DNA from: Mycobacterium heckeshornense
GTDB lineage: Bacteria; Actinomycetota; Actinomycetes; Mycobacteriales; Mycobacteriaceae
Reading direction: 5' to 3'
Length of the DNA stretch: 64,000 bases
Assembly: GCF_016592155.1 (NCBI RefSeq)
Contig: NZ_AP024237.1
Coordinates: 744,001-808,000, forward strand
The position numbers and the translations under genes are program-made. The notes beneath the pieces were generated by a model that did not search any database, was not told where the DNA came from, and saw nothing but the letters and a program-made list of their open reading frames with translations. Each line of letters begins with the position of its first letter. Within the stretch, counting starts at the first letter, position 1. Of the stretch, positions 52,185 through 61,131 are shown in pieces.

Positions 52185-53711
52185 ATGACAAGCCTCGATA
52201 ACGCGCTTGCCCGGCTGTGGACGGCCGACGACGACGCCGACATGCTCCAGCAGGATGGCAGGTGGGTGTGCTGGGGTCAGGTGCGTAGGCTCGCCGAGCG
52301 CATCGACCGCGAACTGGGTGCCGCGGGTTGCGGCAGAGGCGGCCGGGTGGCCGTCGTGTTGAGTAACCGAATGGAATCCGTCGCTACCCTGATCGCGCTG
52401 TTTCGCGCCGAACGGATTCTTGTCACCGTCAGCCCGCTGCAACCGCCGCACCGCCTAAGCGCCGACCTGGCCACCACAGGCGCGTCGTACGTGCTGGCCC
52501 CCGACAAGCTTTGGTCGGAGAACGCATTCCGCGAAGCCGTCGCCGAACTGGGCGCGGTCGGCTGGAGTGTTGACGGCGACGCGGTTGAGTTGCGGACTAC
52601 GGCGAGCCGCGAGCCACGCGATGGTGACCCAGCGGTCGCAATCGAGATGCTGACTTCGGGCACGACTGGGCCGCCGAAACGAATCCCGTTGACCCGCCGA
52701 CAGCTTGAGGCGTCTCTGGCCGCGGCGCTGCGGCACCACGACCGACCAGAAGTGCGCGATAAGCCACCATTCACGGGCGCGGTCGCACTGGTGACCATCC
52801 CGATCGTGCACATCGGCGGGTTGTGGGCGCTATTGCAGTCGCTGGTGTCCGCACGCCGGTTCGTGCTGCTCGAACGGTTCACGGTGGCAGGCTGGTACGC
52901 GGCGGTCAAGGAGCACAAGCCGATACTGGCCGGATTGCCGCCCGCGGCAATCCGCTCGGTGCTCGACTCTGATATTCCGCGGGAGGATCTCTCCAGTCTC
53001 CGCGCGGTCAATGCGGGCACCGCGCCGGTGGACCCGGCCCTGGTCGACGCCTTCTACGAGCGATACCGAATCCCGATCCTCATCGTCTACGGCGCCACTG
53101 AGTTCTCCGGTGCCGTCGCCGGGTGGACGGTGCGAGACTTCCGGGCGCGGTGGGCCGAGAAGAAGGGCAGCGTCGGACGAGCATTCCCGGGCGTGCGGCT
53201 ACGGGTGGTCGATGACGACGGGACGATCCTGCCACCTGGCCGGTCGGGCCGGCTGCAGGTCGCTTCCTGGCAAGTCGCTGGGGACGCCGACGATTGGGTC
53301 ACCACCAGCGATCTGGCTCATCTCGATGAGGACGGTTTCCTTTATATCGACGGGCGAGCCGATGATGTGATTGTGCGCGGCGGGTTCAAGATCGCGCCGG
53401 AAACCGTGGTGAGGGTGTTACGCGGCCACGAAGCCGTCGCCGACGCGGCGGTCGCCGGCATCCCGGACCAACGGCTTGGCCAGATCCCGGTCGCCGGTGT
53501 GGAGCTGCGGGCCGGTGCCTCGACGACGCCCGACAAACTGCGGGAGCACTGCAGGTCGACGTTGACTCCGTACGAGGTGCCCGCAGAGATCTACATCGTC
53601 GACAAGTTGCCTCGCGGCGCGGCACTGAAAATCGATCGGCGGCAACTGATCGCGATGCTCGAATCGCGTCGGAAAGAACCCCGGGTGCGCACGTCGGAAC
53701 ATGTCGGGTAA
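52185..53711 (+). CDS. Acyl-CoA synthetase (FadD family)
   Basis: 508 residues. The P-loop is LTSGTTGPPKRIPLT, the adenylate motif LIVYGATEFSGAVAG, the hinge GRADDVIVRGGFKIAP, and the C-terminal lysine region LPRGAALKIDRRQL. The start at 52185 fits a leaderless promoter, as no Shine-Dalgarno is seen. It is 36 bases before a thiolase gene with its own AAGGAG, so the two may be one transcript. It probably supplies the CoA ester for the thiolase-SDR-hydratase-fadE series that follows. Confidence 0.9.
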   Translation: MTSLDNALARLWTADDDADMLQQDGRWVCWGQVRRLAERIDRELGAAGCGRGGRVAVVLSNRMESVATLIALFRAERILVTVSPLQPPHRLSADLATTGASYVLAPDKLWSENAFREAVAELGAVGWSVDGDAVELRTTASREPRDGDPAVAIEMLTSGTTGPPKRIPLTRRQLEASLAAALRHHDRPEVRDKPPFTGAVALVTIPIVHIGGLWALLQSLVSARRFVLLERFTVAGWYAAVKEHKPILAGLPPAAIRSVLDSDIPREDLSSLRAVNAGTAPVDPALVDAFYERYRIPILIVYGATEFSGAVAGWTVRDFRARWAEKKGSVGRAFPGVRLRVVDDDGTILPPGRSGRLQVASWQVAGDADDWVTTSDLAHLDEDGFLYIDGRADDVIVRGGFKIAPETVVRVLRGHEAVADAAVAGIPDQRLGQIPVAGVELRAGASTTPDKLREHCRSTLTPYEVPAEIYIVDKLPRGAALKIDRRQLIAMLESRRKEPRVRTSEHVG

Positions 53712-53747
53712 CCATTAGTAATACATTCAACTGTTAAGGAGAATTTT

Positions 53748-54893
53748 GTGGCTGAAGCTGTAATTGTCGAGGCAGTTCGGTCACCGATCGGCAAGCGCAA
53801 CGGCGTTCTGTCCGGCGTGCACCCTGCGGAGCTGTCAGCTCAGGTGCTCAACGCGCTGGTGGAGCGTGCGGGGATTGATCCGGAAGTGGTCGATGACGTG
53901 ATTTGGGGCTGTGTGCAGCAGGTCGGCGACCAAGCCTTGGACATCGCGCGCACAGCGGTGCTGACCGCCGGTTGGCCGGACAGTGTGACAGGTGTGAGTG
54001 TGGATCGCCAGTGTGGATCTAGTCAGCAGTCGGTACACTTCGCTGCTGCTGGCGTGGTGGCCGGGCACTATGACGTTGTGGTAGCTGGTGGCGTCGAGTC
54101 AATGTCGCGAGTACCGATGGGATCCTCAACCACTGCAGGCGGTGACCCGTTTCCGCAGCGGTTTATGGACCGTTACGGGGCTTTCCCGAACCAGGGAATA
54201 GGCGCTGAGATGATCGCCGAGCGGTGGGGCTTCGATCGCGCTATCCTAGATGAGTTTTCGTTGATGTCGCATGAAAAAGCCGCAGCGGCACAGGATTCTG
54301 GCGCGTTCGATGACCAGATCGTGCCAATCACCGATCAAGATGGCAACCCGGTGCTCAAAGACGAGGGCATTCGCCGCGGCACGCCGATCGAGAAGATGGC
54401 CCAGCTAAAACCTGCTTTCAAGGAGGACGGGGTTATCCACGCCGGCAACTCCAGCCAGATTTCCGACGGATCGGCGGCGCTGCTGCTGATGACGGCGGAG
54501 AAAGCCAGGAAGCTGGGCTGCACACCGATTGCAAAAGTACACACCGCGGTGTTAGCCGGCGCCGACCCGGTGATCATGCTGACTGCGCCGATCCCGGCCA
54601 CCCAGAAGGCTTTGTTGAAGTCCGGGTTGGCGGTCGACGATATCGGCGTGTTCGAGGTCAACGAGGCTTTTGCTCCTGTTCCACTGGCCTGGCTGAAGGA
54701 TATCGGCGCCGATGAAAAGAAGCTCAACCCCTGCGGTGGGGCAATCGCCTTGGGCCATCCGTTAGGCGGATCGGGCGCTCGAATCATGACCACGATGCTT
54801 TACCACATGCGCGACAATGGAATTCGCTACGGACTGCAAACAATGTGCGAAGGCGGCGGCCAGGCCAACGCGACTATCCTCGAGCTGCTGTGA
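53748..54893 (+). CDS. Acetyl-CoA acetyltransferase (thiolase, FadA-type)
   Basis: 381 residues of a true thiolase. The nucleophile is the cysteine in VDRQCGSSQQSVHFAA. The acyl-enzyme histidine is in CGGAIALGHPLGGSGAR, and the final cysteine is in MCEGGGQANATILELL. NSSQISDGSAA and VNEAFAPVPLAW match as well. It resembles mycobacterial FadA5/FadA6, which release acetyl-CoA or propionyl-CoA from 3-ketoacyl-CoA. The start is GTG at 53748 with AAGGAG 6 bases upstream. Confidence 0.92.
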   Translation: MAEAVIVEAVRSPIGKRNGVLSGVHPAELSAQVLNALVERAGIDPEVVDDVIWGCVQQVGDQALDIARTAVLTAGWPDSVTGVSVDRQCGSSQQSVHFAAAGVVAGHYDVVVAGGVESMSRVPMGSSTTAGGDPFPQRFMDRYGAFPNQGIGAEMIAERWGFDRAILDEFSLMSHEKAAAAQDSGAFDDQIVPITDQDGNPVLKDEGIRRGTPIEKMAQLKPAFKEDGVIHAGNSSQISDGSAALLLMTAEKARKLGCTPIAKVHTAVLAGADPVIMLTAPIPATQKALLKSGLAVDDIGVFEVNEAFAPVPLAWLKDIGADEKKLNPCGGAIALGHPLGGSGARIMTTMLYHMRDNGIRYGLQTMCEGGGQANATILELL

Positions 54894-54949
54894 TCAGCCG
54901 GCTTTCCTGCCTGGGAACTGAGAACGGAAACGGAACACACGGGAGAAAC

Positions 54950-55801
54950 ATGGCTGGACGGGTACAGGACAAAGTCGTTCTGGTGACGGGCGGAGCTCGC
55001 GGCCAGGGTCGCAGCCATGCGGTCAAACTCGCCGAAGAGGGAGCCGACGTCATCCTCTTCGACATCTGCCAGGACATCGAGACCAACCGCTATCCACTGG
55101 CCACCCCGCGTGACTTGGAGGAGGCCGGCCTGGAGGTAGAAAAGGCCGGCCGGCGGGCGATCACCGCGGAGGTGGATGTCCGTGACCGAGCCGCGGTGAG
55201 CAGAGCCCTGTCCGACGCGGTCGCCCAACTCGGCAGGCTCGACGTCGTGGTGGCGAACGCCGGCATCTGTCCGCTGGGCAGCGACATGCCGATAGGCGCC
55301 TTCGCGGACGCCTTCGACGTGGACTTCATCGGTGTGGTGAACACGGTGCATGCGGCGCTGCCGTATCTGCAGGCCGGCGCTTCGGTGATCACGATCGGCT
55401 CCGTTGCTGGGCTGATCGCCGAAACAGCGGCCGGCAGCGTCGGTCCCGTCGGCCCGGGCGGTGAGGGGTACAACCTGGCCAAGCAGCTGATCGACCGTTA
55501 CACCCGGGTACTGGCGAAACAACTCGCGCCGCTATCAATTCGGGCCAACGTAGTGCATCCGACCAATGTGAACTCTCCGATGTTGCACAGCGATCCGATG
55601 TACAAGACGTTTCGCCCCGATCTGGAGCACCCGACGAAAGAGGATGCCCTGCTGGCGTTTCCGGTGATGCAGGCAATGCCGATTCCCTACGTGGAGCCCG
55701 AAGACACCTCCAACGCGGTGTGCTTTCTGGCCTCCGATGAGTCCCGATACGTCACCGGGCTGTCGTTGCGGGTGGACGCCGGGGCGATACTGAAGTTCTA
55801 G
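54950..55801 (+). CDS. Mycofactocin-coupled short-chain dehydrogenase
   Basis: 283 residues. The cofactor motif TGGARGQGRSHAVKLA is typical of the mycofactocin-coupled SDR family. So is the family insert FDICQDIETNRYPLATPRDL, which lengthens the region after the second strand. The active site has Ser in TIGSVAG and Tyr/Lys in GYNLAKQLI. The end RYVTGLSLRVDAG is standard. Members keep NAD bound and pass electrons to mycofactocin. The start at 54950 has GGGAG before it; an ATG at 54845 is open but lies in the thiolase gene. It oxidises a secondary alcohol, perhaps a 3-hydroxyacyl or ring hydroxyl. Confidence 0.93.
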   Translation: MAGRVQDKVVLVTGGARGQGRSHAVKLAEEGADVILFDICQDIETNRYPLATPRDLEEAGLEVEKAGRRAITAEVDVRDRAAVSRALSDAVAQLGRLDVVVANAGICPLGSDMPIGAFADAFDVDFIGVVNTVHAALPYLQAGASVITIGSVAGLIAETAAGSVGPVGPGGEGYNLAKQLIDRYTRVLAKQLAPLSIRANVVHPTNVNSPMLHSDPMYKTFRPDLEHPTKEDALLAFPVMQAMPIPYVEPEDTSNAVCFLASDESRYVTGLSLRVDAGAILKF

Positions 55802-55811
55802 AGAGGACACC

Positions 55812-57116
55812 ATGACCACCGCAGAAACCTCCGCGAAATCGGACGCCGACACCGCGGCGATCGAGGGCCGGATCACCGACGAAGACATTGCGCGGGCGAA
55901 GGCGCAGATCGGCATCCCGGTCAACCAGCGTGACGAGGCGTGGAACAAATTGCCGAGCGCTGATGGGATAAGCCATTTCGCGTTTGGCTGCGGCGACGAC
56001 AATCCGCTGTTTCATGATCCTGAATACGGCGCGAAAACCCGTTGGCACGGCCAGATCGCGCCGCCGACGTTCCTGATCAGCACCGGTCTGGACCAGACGC
56101 CGAAATTCACTGACCCGCAACGTAAACAACTGTTCCGCGGCCTCTTCCGTGGCACGGGCAAGTACTACGCCGGAGTGAAATGGACGTGGTATCAGCCGGT
56201 GTATGCGGGACGGCCCGTGCTGTGCGAGACTTACACGCTCGACGTGCAAGTCAAGGAGAGTCAATTCGCTGGCGGGCGTTCGGTCAAGGAGACATACCGC
56301 TACCTCTATGTCGACGCCAACGGGACTCCGATCGCAACGCGTGACGAGTCCTACATTAGCGCCGAACGCCACGGCTCGAAGAGGTCGGGCAAGTACTCGC
56401 ACATCGAACGAAAACATTGGACACCGGAGGAACTCGCCGAGGTTGACGCGGTCTACGATGCCGAGGTTCGTCGCGGCGCCGAACCGAACTGGTGGGAGGA
56501 TGTAAAGATCGGCGACGAGCTGACCCCGGTGATGAAGGGTCCGCTTACGGTCGTCGACATCATCAGCATGCACATGGGTTGGGGCTGGGGCGGTTACGGC
56601 GTCGGCCCGCTCAAGTACGCCCGCAATCTGCGTCAGCGCATGCCGGCGTTCTACACGCCCGACGAATACGGCGTACCCGACGTGGTGCAACGGTTGCACT
56701 GGGATGCCGCGCGGGCCAAGGAGCTGGGCATCCCAGCGCCCTACGACTATGGACAGATGCGGGCAGCCTGGGTCAGTCATCTGCTGACCAACTGGATCGG
56801 CGATGACGGATGGCTCGCCGAGATGGAGCTGCAGCTTCGAGGTTTCAACTATCACGGCGACATCCACAAGTGCACCGGTGTGGTGACCGACAAGGGGTCT
56901 GATCCAAGCAAGCCGGTGACAATCGAGGTGGCCGCGACTAATCAGCGCGGTGAGACCACTACCAAGGGCACCGCCAAAGTGTTACTGCCGTCAAAGCAGG
57001 CCGGAGCCGTCGCGCTGCCGATGCCCGATGAGGAGTTGAGATGCCGAGGGGCGCAGGTTGTCTCGCGGATTGCCGGACGTGTCGGCGAGGAACTACGCCG
57101 GTTACACGGAGAATAA
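55812..57116 (+). CDS. Double-hotdog MaoC-type hydratase/dehydratase
   Basis: 434 residues. The N-terminal hotdog (FGCGDDNPLFHDPEYGA, QIAPPTFL) carries the D-x-NP-x-H motif and is followed by a linker with ERKHWTPEELAEVD. The C-terminal hotdog runs from WWEDVKIGDELTPVMKGPLT to the LRGFNYHGDIHKCTGVV end. This is the fused form of the two-subunit MaoC hydratases, and resembles acyl dehydratases next to fadE genes. It should hydrate an enoyl-CoA. It follows the SDR by 10 bases (GAGAGGACACC before the ATG) and is 7 bases before fadE. Confidence 0.88.
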   Translation: MTTAETSAKSDADTAAIEGRITDEDIARAKAQIGIPVNQRDEAWNKLPSADGISHFAFGCGDDNPLFHDPEYGAKTRWHGQIAPPTFLISTGLDQTPKFTDPQRKQLFRGLFRGTGKYYAGVKWTWYQPVYAGRPVLCETYTLDVQVKESQFAGGRSVKETYRYLYVDANGTPIATRDESYISAERHGSKRSGKYSHIERKHWTPEELAEVDAVYDAEVRRGAEPNWWEDVKIGDELTPVMKGPLTVVDIISMHMGWGWGGYGVGPLKYARNLRQRMPAFYTPDEYGVPDVVQRLHWDAARAKELGIPAPYDYGQMRAAWVSHLLTNWIGDDGWLAEMELQLRGFNYHGDIHKCTGVVTDKGSDPSKPVTIEVAATNQRGETTTKGTAKVLLPSKQAGAVALPMPDEELRCRGAQVVSRIAGRVGEELRRLHGE

Positions 57117-57123
57117 GCATGCC

Positions 57124-58266
57124 ATGAAACGGTTGATTTTCGAGCCCGAGCACGAGCAACTGCGGCAGACTGCCCGGCAGTACATTGAGCGCGAGGTGGC
57201 GCCGAACGCCGAGAAATGGGAGCGCGAGCGGATCGTCGACCGCTCGGCGTACCTGGCAGCCGGTAAGTACGGCCTGATCGGATTCAACATGCCCGAACAG
57301 TACGGCGGTGGGGGATCCGACGACTTCCGGTTCAATGCCGTCATCAATGAGGAACTCGCTAAATGGGGATCGGTGGCCCCGGCGCTGAGCCTGCAGAACG
57401 ACGTTGTCGGCCCGTACTTCAAAACGCTGGCCACTGACGAACAAAAGGAGCGCTGGCTGCCCGGCATCATCACCGGGGAGACCATCGTTGCAATCGCCAT
57501 GACCGAGCCCGGCGCGGGCAGCGACCTGGCCGGTATCAGAACCTCGGCTGTGCGCGATGGCGAGGATTGGATCATCAATGGCTCCAAGACCTTTATCTCC
57601 TCGGGCATCAACTGCGATCTTGTCGTCGTGGTGACACGCACCGACCCGGAGGCCGGACATAAGGGTTTCACCCTGCTGGTCGTTGAGCGGGGCATGGAGG
57701 GCTTCACCCGCGGACGCAAACTCGACAAGATGGGTCTGCACTCCCAGGACACCGCCGAACTGCACTTCGAGAATGTTCGCGTCCCGGCATCCAACGTGCT
57801 AGGTCAGGAGGGACGCGGGTTCTACCACTTGATGCACAACCTGCCCTCCGAACGGCTATCCATCGCCATTTCTGCGATCGCCGGGGCCCGTGAAAGCTGG
57901 CGCCGGACCTTGCAGTACGCCAAGGACCGCAAAGCCTTCGGCCAACCGATCGGAACCTTTCAGCACAACCGGTTCCTGCTCGCGGAAATGGACACCGAAC
58001 TTGAGATCGGCGAGCACTACATCGACCGGTGTCTTCAAGCGGTGGTCGACGGCGAGTTGACCGCGGTGGAGGCGGCCAAGGCGAAATGGTGGTGCACGGA
58101 GCTGGCCAAGAAGGTCATCGATGGCTGCGTCCAGCTGCACGGCGGCTATGGCTACATGAACGAATACCGCGTTGCCCGCGACTATGTCGACTCTCGCATT
58201 TACACGATCTTCGGCGGCACCACTGAAATCATGAAGGACATCATCGGCCGCGATTTGGGCCTGTAG
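57124..58266 (+). CDS. Acyl-CoA dehydrogenase (FadE family)
   Basis: 380 residues. AMTEPGAGSDLAGIRT, NGSKTFISSGIN, VQLHGGYGYMNEYRVARDYVDSR and IFGGTTEIMKDIIGRDLGL are standard. The glutamate in LPSERLSIAI sits at the long-chain/isovaleryl-type catalytic position. The start is ATG at 57124, 7 bases after the hydratase stop; an earlier ATG at 57058 would overlap that gene. It is part of a compact operon with thiolase, SDR, hydratase and crotonase that could run a full beta-oxidation turn. Confidence 0.93.
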   Translation: MKRLIFEPEHEQLRQTARQYIEREVAPNAEKWERERIVDRSAYLAAGKYGLIGFNMPEQYGGGGSDDFRFNAVINEELAKWGSVAPALSLQNDVVGPYFKTLATDEQKERWLPGIITGETIVAIAMTEPGAGSDLAGIRTSAVRDGEDWIINGSKTFISSGINCDLVVVVTRTDPEAGHKGFTLLVVERGMEGFTRGRKLDKMGLHSQDTAELHFENVRVPASNVLGQEGRGFYHLMHNLPSERLSIAISAIAGARESWRRTLQYAKDRKAFGQPIGTFQHNRFLLAEMDTELEIGEHYIDRCLQAVVDGELTAVEAAKAKWWCTELAKKVIDGCVQLHGGYGYMNEYRVARDYVDSRIYTIFGGTTEIMKDIIGRDLGL

Positions 58267-58275
58267 GACGAGGCC

Positions 58276-59028
58276 GTGCACGGTATTTCGTGTTACCGAG
58301 ACCAGAGCGTTCTGCGCATTGTGTTAGACCGGCCGGACAAGCTCAACGCACTCAATACACCGATGCTGGAGGAGCTGAAGGCACGTGTCGGTGACGCCCG
58401 CGACGATTCGGTGCGTGTCGTGGTGCTCACCGGAGCCGGGCGCGGGTTCTGTTCGGGCGGGGATTTGACCGGGGCCGACACCGACGGCGCTGTTGTTGTT
58501 GCCAACGAGGTGGTGCAGGCCATCGCTGCGCTTCCCAAACCGGTCGTAGCGGGCGTCCACGGAGCCGCGGTCGGCCTCGGCTGCCCGCTGGCGTTGGCGT
58601 GTGACCTGGTCGTCGCTGCCCGGTCGGCATTCTTCCAGCTGGCCTTCACCAAGGTCGGGCTGATGCCCGACGGCGGAGCGTGCGCCCTCGTCCCGGCGGC
58701 CATCGGCCGGGCACGCGCGGCACGGATGGCCATGCTGGCCGAAAAGATCGCAGCGCCAACAGCCTTCGAGTGGGGCATGATCTCGCATGTGGTCGACGAC
58801 GTGAACTACGAGACCGAGTTGGCGGCGGTCGTGCAGAAGCTGGCGAGTGGGCCGACGATGGCATACCGCTGGCTCAAGCAGGCGTTAAGCGAAGCGACGC
58901 TTTCGGCGCTTCCAGGAGTGGGCCAGCTTGAAGTCGAGGGCCAGACGGCGTTGACCCGCACTGCCGACTTCCTCGAGGGCGTGCGGGCGTTCGTCAAGCG
59001 GCGCAGCCCCGAGTTCCAGGGACGCTAG
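58276..59028 (+). CDS. Enoyl-CoA hydratase/isomerase (crotonase) family protein
   Basis: 250 residues. GRGFCSGGDLTGAD is the first oxyanion site, and VHGAAVGLGCPLALACDLVVAA the second. The helix after it (FTKVGLMPDGGACALVP) is typical, but the second hydratase glutamate position is aspartate, so isomerase activity is possible. The GTG at 58276 is 9 bases after the fadE stop. Last gene of the 52.2-59.0 kb operon. Confidence 0.88.
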   Translation: MHGISCYRDQSVLRIVLDRPDKLNALNTPMLEELKARVGDARDDSVRVVVLTGAGRGFCSGGDLTGADTDGAVVVANEVVQAIAALPKPVVAGVHGAAVGLGCPLALACDLVVAARSAFFQLAFTKVGLMPDGGACALVPAAIGRARAARMAMLAEKIAAPTAFEWGMISHVVDDVNYETELAAVVQKLASGPTMAYRWLKQALSEATLSALPGVGQLEVEGQTALTRTADFLEGVRAFVKRRSPEFQGR

Positions 59029-59052
59029 CATGAGGTCCGGCATCGGCGGTAT

Positions 59053-59790
59053 CTACTGCCTCGCCTGGCACCGCTCGACGAGGATGCGTGCCAACGCGTG
59101 AGGATCACTGATCATCACGTCGTGGCATGCCGGGATGGTAATCACCTTGTGGACCCCGCCGAGCGCGGCGATGCTGCTGCGCTGTGACCGGACTGACAGC
59201 GCCCGGTCGCGGGTCGTCATTATCCACGTTCTGGGCACCTCGTCGGGCAGGCCGCTGCGATCGACGGGTTCGGCTGGAATGCTGACCGATTCGGTGTAGA
59301 GCCGCGACAGCGTGAACCGTCGCTGCTCGCGTGTCATTCCGTTGCAAAAAGCAAACCTTGCCGCGACCGTCGGGACCTTCGTCGGTTTGCCCTTGGCGGC
59401 ACCGCGGCGAGCGAACCAGGCCAACGGGCCGGCGAGTGTATCCACGATGGCCGAGCCCTGCGGCGGAACGAACGCGGTGACCAGGATCATTTCGCGCACT
59501 CGTGGTGAACCAAGCTTGGCTACCACACCCGGCACCGTCACCCCGGCCATCGAATGACCGACAATGACGATGTCCCCAAGCCGGGCCTCCTCGATATCGG
59601 CGATGACCGAATCCACCCACTCGGCGATGGTGGCAGTGGCCAGGTTCCCCGGCTTGGCCCCATGACCCGGCAGATCCACCGCCAGGATGCGCAATTCCGG
59701 CGAAAGCCGTCGTAGCTCGGCGACTGTCAGGTCCCAGCAGTCGGCGGCGTGTTCGCCGCCATGGACCAAGACCAGATCCGGTAGCGACAT
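59053..59790 (-). CDS. Alpha/beta hydrolase family protein
   Basis: 245 residues. LVLVHGGEHAADCWD opens the fold. The nucleophile elbow is IVGHSMAGVTVPGV, with Ser. The acid may be in TTRDRALS, and the histidine is in IPACHDVMISDPHALA. The cap domain is small. It resembles esterase/thioesterase-like hydrolases, and the substrate is unknown. Converging on the crotonase, it is transcribed alone from the 59791-59913 divergent region. No link to the operons is certain. Confidence 0.82.
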   Translation of the reverse strand: MSLPDLVLVHGGEHAADCWDLTVAELRRLSPELRILAVDLPGHGAKPGNLATATIAEWVDSVIADIEEARLGDIVIVGHSMAGVTVPGVVAKLGSPRVREMILVTAFVPPQGSAIVDTLAGPLAWFARRGAAKGKPTKVPTVAARFAFCNGMTREQRRFTLSRLYTESVSIPAEPVDRSGLPDEVPRTWIMTTRDRALSVRSQRSSIAALGGVHKVITIPACHDVMISDPHALARILVERCQARQ

Positions 59791-59857
59791 GGTAGTAGTA
59801 AGCTCCCCAAACTTTCCGATCGCAGATCGTGGTGATTCCTGGACATCAGGTTAAAGG

Positions 59858-59869
59858 ATAACTAAGTTA
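59858..59869. promoter_or_regulatory. Palindrome ATAACTAAGTTA before the AveC-like operon
   Basis: TAACT-A-AGTTA is a perfect odd palindrome. The 12-mer differs by one base from ATAACCAAGTTA at 46416-46427. It is 45 bases before the AveC-like start and 68 before the divergent hydrolase ATG. Confidence 0.45.
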
Positions 59870-59913
59870 AATATCTGTAGATTTATCGTTTTTCGAATGG
59901 CAAGGGACCCTGG

Positions 59914-60834
59914 TTGAGCAGCTTGGCAGCAGGACAGCTCGCGCCTCCGGCCACCATGCAACCTAGCGGGGTCTGGTTCTTCAACTGGGTGATCCCCATC
60001 GTCGGAAGTGTCTTTATCGTGCTGGCGATCGCCGATGCGATTCGTCGGCGCCGGCTGACGTGGGGGTTCCTGTTCTTGTTTAACAGCATGGCGGTCTACT
60101 GGATGGAAACCGTCGGTGACTGGGGCCAGATGCTGTTCTACAGCCCGGCGTTCGCCCGGCACCATTTGCTGGACTGGCTGCCGCTCAAGACGCCGAACGA
60201 TCCGCTGTTCATGCCGTTCGCGTACGCGGTGTACTGGGGGGTGCACGCCATCCTGGTGCTCTGGCTCAGTCAATGGGTGTCGTCGCGGCTGGGGTGGAGC
60301 ATGCTCACATCGATGCTTGTGCTCGCCGTACCGGTTAACTACGCGTGGGACTTCCTCACCGAGGGCACTGCCACGGCCATGGGTTGGTGGACTTACGATC
60401 CCGGGTTGGGGCCATTAATCGAATGGCACAACGGTGGGCGCATCACCCTGCTGTGGACCATCGGCTTGATGTGCACTTGGCCCAACCTGATCGCATATTG
60501 GGCGGGCAAACCGCCGATACGCGGGCTAAACCATTTGGAGCGCTTCTGCCGCCTGGACCGATTCACGGTGCCGAAGGGAACCGCTAGCCGAGTCGGGATG
60601 TCCATATCCGAGACCGGTGGTGTGGCTGTTGCCACCAGGCCCGCCCGGATGACCAAGCAGCAGGAATTCGACAATTACCTCAACTACGATGTGGTGATAC
60701 CCCGCTGGCGATTTGAATTGCTGAGGCTGGGTGCTTGGTTCATCGGCTTTCAGGTTAGTTTTTTTGTATTCCTCCTTGTCCCGCTGGTTGCGTTGCGCGC
60801 ATTGACCGGCGCCGAGAGCCCCTACATTCCGTGA
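59914..60834 (+). CDS. AveC-like polytopic membrane protein
   Basis: 306 residues. About six membrane segments are seen: FFNWVIPIVGSVFIVLAIA, WGFLFLFNSMAVYWMETVG, and others near residues 105, 132 and 185. The last is FQVSFFVFLLVPLVALRAL near residue 285. The conserved aromatic and acidic stretches (METVGDWGQMLFYSP, AWDFLTEG) fit the AveC-like family, named after the avermectin spirocyclase. Its mycobacterial members have no known reaction. The TTG start has AAGGGA 6 bases before it; an ATG at 59956 lacks one. Confidence 0.75.
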   Translation: MSSLAAGQLAPPATMQPSGVWFFNWVIPIVGSVFIVLAIADAIRRRRLTWGFLFLFNSMAVYWMETVGDWGQMLFYSPAFARHHLLDWLPLKTPNDPLFMPFAYAVYWGVHAILVLWLSQWVSSRLGWSMLTSMLVLAVPVNYAWDFLTEGTATAMGWWTYDPGLGPLIEWHNGGRITLLWTIGLMCTWPNLIAYWAGKPPIRGLNHLERFCRLDRFTVPKGTASRVGMSISETGGVAVATRPARMTKQQEFDNYLNYDVVIPRWRFELLRLGAWFIGFQVSFFVFLLVPLVALRALTGAESPYIP

Positions 60835-60851
60835 GCCGAAAGGACGTCACC

Positions 60852-61037
60852 ATGCAAGGTAGCCAGGACTACAAGCGGGCAAGCATGAAAGACATGCCGG
60901 TGGAATTTTTCCTTCCGCCAGCAACGAACGCGGCCCTGTGGGCAGAAACCGCCAAGCTGGTGGTGGGATGTATGGCCTTCATTCTGATGCTCGCCAGCAT
61001 TGTCACATTTACCCAGGGCATTGTCATCAAGGTGTGA
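60852..61037 (+). CDS. Small single-pass membrane protein, unknown function
   Basis: 61 residues. A charged N-terminal half (QGSQDYKRASMKDMPVEFF) is followed by one membrane helix (KLVVGCMAFILMLASIVTF). The ATG at 60852 has AAAGGA about 7 bases before it; a GTG at 60831 would overlap the AveC-like stop. It is 17 bases after the AveC-like gene and may be an accessory subunit of it. Not recognised otherwise. Confidence 0.7.
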   Translation: MQGSQDYKRASMKDMPVEFFLPPATNAALWAETAKLVVGCMAFILMLASIVTFTQGIVIKV

Positions 61038-61131
61038 TGGCAAGGGCGCAACCGCGAAGTGGATTCACGGTGATTCTTGTTGGCTTCGTGATGCATCCGA
61101 CGCCTTCGCAGATGACAACCAGGTCGAGAGT

